Shown: in pieces, positions 14,594-17,741 of the stretch
Layout of the letters: each line of letters opens with the position of its first letter
Position numbering within the stretch: the first letter of the stretch is position 1
NCBI GenBank assembly: GCA_015499985.1
Contig: JAAAUF010000863.1
Coordinates: 1 to 17,741 of the forward strand
DNA from: Haplosporangium gracile
Taxonomy: Eukaryota; Mortierellomycota; Mortierellomycetes; Mortierellales; Mortierellaceae
Direction of reading: 5' to 3'
DNA length: 17,741 nt
Translations under genes and position numbers: made by a program
The notes under the pieces: generated by a model
The model's input: the letters and a program-made list of their open reading frames with translations, nothing else
Databases searched by the model: none
What the model was told of the DNA's origin: nothing

Positions 14594-17500
14594 CTAAAGT
14601 GTTGGATCCTCCAACTCAGTTCCCTCGGAAGCTTGTATGAAGGGCTTGACATCCTCCTCCAGCTGGCGCCTCTTGGTACCACTAACAGGAGTTAAGCTGT
14701 TCTCGGCATCGTCAATCAGCTTGCGTCTCTTGGAACCCGGGACAGGCGTACTACCAGCATCGGTCTTGGAGTCCTTGGCTAGTGACTCCGGACTACTGTT
14801 GCTACCGTCGTCCTCCATCCAGGGATAGTTACCGTCCTTGTCGATGGGCTGCAGATACTAGGGTCGCCGTTGATGTAAAAGATGGCCCTTGGCGATGTTA
14901 CACATGTTGTGCGCCGCCATTATATCGCGGTGGAAAAACTGCTCGCAATTTGGACAATACAACCGCCGAATATTGCCCTGGCTGACGAACTCGAAACATG
15001 TCGGACACTTTTTCGAGATATAAAACTCGTTAATCCCAACGACAATGTATCTCAATGACCGAGCCTAAAAAAGAGTAAAATAGATGCAGGAAGTTAAAAT
15101 ATTGACAACTGGCAGCATAGGTGACAAAGTATAGGCACCAAAGTTGAAGTTGAAATAGAGCTTACCAATTGCACAAAGAATGACATGAACGCCCCCATGG
15201 AGAGACGTGAGCCCTATCTTGCAGGAATTGTTCAAGTCCAATTCCAGTAACGACCAGATTTTTCGGGTCGCGTTTTGCTCCGATGAATCCTCCAACTAGC
15301 CCAAGGCGATTTGCAATGGTCTTGAACTCTTCCTCGCGCGCCTGGCTAGCATCCCATCCACGTCGCTTGAACCGCATATGGTCCCCGTTGTAGAAATCAT
15401 CGAGCCGATCCTGAACACGCTCCAGCTCCTCGAGGTACTCCACAACACTAGCGTCTTTGCCACGGAGAGGAGGTAGTTCCGTCTCTAGATCCGCCATCGA
15501 TGTATGGGCTCCTTGAGGTACAACATTTTTCTGATTCTCCATCCACCTGCGATGTTTAAAGGTCGATTGGTAAACGACCTTCTGCTTCACAGCGAGGCTG
15601 AAGAATCCAGGCTTTGGCTGGGCTGGAATAGAGGTCGACGCGGTGAAGGATGGCGCAGTGGAGGTTGACGCGGTGGAGAACGGCGCAGTGGAGGTTGAGA
15701 GGGGAGAGGTCGACGCGGTGGAGGAAGGCGCAGTAGAAGTTGAGACGGCTTTCACCTCCCTTTGTGTTCTGATCGGGATACTTCATCTTTCCTTTCTTGT
15801 CGAAACCCAGCGCATCTGGCAGTAAACCACTGGATCTAACAACACACGCCTGACCGAGGGCAATACACAGGATCTTGATCTTCTCCGGATCGTATGCGCC
15901 CTGCGACCACAGCCAGACAACGTCTTCCTGGCTCTCGACCTACTCCGGGTCACACCCCTCTTGTGGCCAGAATCTCATGACATCCTCCTTGGGCTTGACA
16001 ATGTTGCGAATCTCCATTAGGAAATAGTCCACGCCGGCAACAATCGATGTCAAGCGGTCGTTGGGCAACCAATCTCCTGGTACACGCTTGAATCTGGCGG
16101 ATTGGAGCTCCTTCATCCCGAAAGCCACAAGCTGAATTTTCAAGCCATTGAAGCGAATTGAGCCCTGCAGTAAGTATCCTTTTGTTGTATAGTCCTTTGA
16201 CTCGACGGTACCTTGTGCAAGGTCTCTGAGGTGATCCTTGATCCGGTCCAAACCCCAAGAGTTGATAGCGCCTCTGTACCCGGCCTTGCCTTTCTGTCGC
16301 GACGTAAGGCCATCGGTGTTGAGATCGGAGAGAAAGATCCTGATGAAATACTCCGGAACCTGACTCCCTACCCAATTCTCTTAAGTCGGTCACAGCAGCA
16401 CCATTCGGAGGCTCATCCTTGGCAAGGTTCCGGGTCTTTTTTGTCAGCAAAGATTGGTCGCAGAAAAAACACAAGCAGCCCTCTTTCCGAAATGGTGACA
16501 AGTCCGTCCTCTCGGCGAGAAATAGGGATGAATCGTCAAGGACTACTTGTCATCTTGTTGAACCTAACAAAGTCCTCTACAGCACTCCAATTGTGGTAGA
16601 TCTCTAAATTCAAGTCGTCTGCCGTCTCCTGCTGCTGCTGCTCCGGGTTGATCGGCTACTGCTGTGTTGACTCGCTTGACCCCACCTCCACAACTCCTTT
16701 AGTGTTCTTGTCCGACTGAAGCGGTTCACTCAATGACGAACCATTATACTGCTTCAACTTGCGGTCCCGTTCCCTCTGAGCCTTGAGCTGAATAAGAACA
16801 GACAAGCAAACAACAATGCTTGAGTGGTTAATCCTAAACGTTACATATATACATGACCATGAAAAACATCTAGAATGAGCTCTTTACCTACTCCTACAGC
16901 TCAAGCGTACCGTTTTTGTACATCTTTTTGAGCGCTACCTCAAGCTGCGCAGCTACAAGCCTGACAAGTTCACCGGATCTGAGCTTCCAACCTCTAAAAG
17001 AAGTTAGTGCTTGTGTCCCGTGTAAGTTGAGCTGCTTCAAACGTTCAATAAACTCGCTAACAAGCGTACTATCTCCTCGACCTGTAGGTATCCTGCCCGA
17101 ATGAAGATACTGCAAGAAGCACGCGACGAAGTTCACCGGCTTGTCGAACTTGCCCGCATGTTCATCAACGGTTGTATTAGTGTGGTCCTGCGGCTCATCA
17201 TTGGTACTCTCTGAGCCTTGGCCACGAGTGGAGGACATAGATATCCCAACAGCTTCCGGTCATCGATAAGACCACTCCATCAACAACAACAAGCTCGATA
17301 AAACTTCCAATCAATCCCAGAGCTTGCTTCTTGGTTTTGTTGGCTTGACGAACGGCATCTCTGACACAACCCACTATATCCTTCGTCACAGTGGCCCTTT
17401 CTTCTAGAGTGACATCCTGAGTTGATCCTGCGTCATCATGCTTATTATCTCCTGCCGCCGAACTGGTCTGGATCGCCTTGTGAGGCTTGACATACCAGGC

Positions 17501-17741
17501 ACCGCACACATTCGCGGAATGTGTGCTCATCGTGAGCCCCACTGTAGTATGCTCCCAAGAAAGGGCACGTAGAAGTGTACTCCTATTCTTTGGCTCAATG
17601 TAGCGTAAGGGCTTGGGTGGCTTGGGCGGCTTTGGCTTGGATGCGTCAATAGGGCTGTCCGGCTTTTTTGTCCATCCCTTCCAACGATATTGGGTCATGG
17701 CCGCCGGTGGTTCATGAGGAGCTTTCCTACTTCGTGTCTTG
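14594..17741 (-). pseudogene. Fanzor1-like (eukaryotic TnpB-type) RNA-guided nuclease gene, decayed, 5' end beyond window
   Basis: A broken coding path runs the full 3.1 kb. The frame is open to the window edge ahead of MTQYRWKGWTKKPDS, so the start is probably missing. Order: LSWEHTTVGLTMSTHSANVC and AWYVKPHK; a KFDKPVNFVACFLQYLHSGR block; intron 16887-16788 (100 nt); LTSRQKGKAGYRGAINSWGL; VAGVDYFLMEIRNIV; RuvC-I region KIKILCIALGQACVV; GKDASVVEYLEELERVQDRL; intron 15165-15065 (101 nt); VVGINEFYISKKCPTC; second zinc-ribbon pair CPNC; RuvC-III HRDIMAAHNMCNI; basic tail. TnpB/Fanzor proteins cut DNA guided by an RNA from the element's 3' end. Stops: TAG at 16896-16894, 16890-16888, 16658-16656, 15942-15940 and 14860-14858; TGA at 16538-16536. 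Frame changes near 17.2, 16.44, 16.37, 15.76, 15.21 and 15.19 kb. RuvC-I Asp is Ala (15861-15859). Family call is from the C-terminal motif and recalled Mortierella homologues. Confidence 0.82.
15634..15744 (-). repeat. 30-bp tandem repeat in the linker of the Fanzor relic
   Basis: On the plus strand, units at 634-663, 664-693 and 709-738 (add 15000) follow GT[C/T]GACGCGGTG with 80-90% identity; a 15-bp half-unit separates units 2 and 3. In frame they give Ser/Thr/Ala repeats (STSTAP) between the RuvC-I region and the middle of the nuclease. This is probably a variable, dispensable linker. Confidence 0.85.

Noticed and set aside
14858..16896. UAG read as glutamine across the window
   Set aside because: The RING, transporter and Rpn13 genes all end in TAG at the expected family end, so UAG is a normal stop. 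The relic also has a TGA, frameshifts and a lost catalytic residue.

Overview
The window looks like nuclear DNA of an early-diverging fungus, most likely of the Mortierella type. The reasons are: protein-coding genes with short GT-AG introns (93-314 nt), long Gln/Asn/Ser homopolymers in otherwise conserved fungal proteins, pyrimidine-rich promoters, many microsatellites, and a Fanzor-type (eukaryotic TnpB-like) element of a kind I associate with Mortierella genomes. The taxonomic call is an inference. No tRNA, rRNA or CRISPR array was seen.

Layout, left to right. (1) 1-1024, minus: an Ala/Thr-rich hypothetical protein with LEA-like tandem repeats, cut by the window edge. (2) 1497-3811, minus: a three-exon gene whose middle resembles the Sec1-binding domain of the exocytosis factor Mso1. 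(3) 4219-6555, minus: a PA-TM-RING type membrane E3 ligase with a clear RING-H2 finger. A splice-acceptor-like sequence just upstream of its first ATG suggests a missing 5' exon. (4) 7617-9338, minus: a hypothetical secreted or membrane-anchored low-complexity protein. (5) 10555-13259, plus: a five-exon CorA/Alr1-type magnesium transporter with the GMN signature and two C-terminal membrane helices. (6) 13658-14275, minus: a compact Rpn13/ADRM1 proteasome ubiquitin receptor with only the Pru domain. (7) 14594-17741, minus: a Fanzor1-like RNA-guided nuclease gene in decay. It has two introns, at least five in-frame stops, about six frameshifts and an Ala where the first RuvC Asp should be; its 5' end lies outside the window.

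The first six genes are unrelated housekeeping or lineage-specific genes. Genes 4 and 5 are divergent across 1.2 kb; genes 5 and 6 are convergent. The most unusual part is the right-hand 3.1 kb. The Fanzor relic keeps its zinc ribbon, the RuvC-III Asp and a basic tail. About 64 nt after its last stop there is an imperfect 9-bp hairpin capped by a C(UUCG)G tetraloop, which could be a remnant of its guide RNA. It could equally be a bZIP-type site for the downstream proteasome gene.

Splice sites were assigned by eye from GT-AG consensus, frame and family fit; none is confirmed by transcripts.
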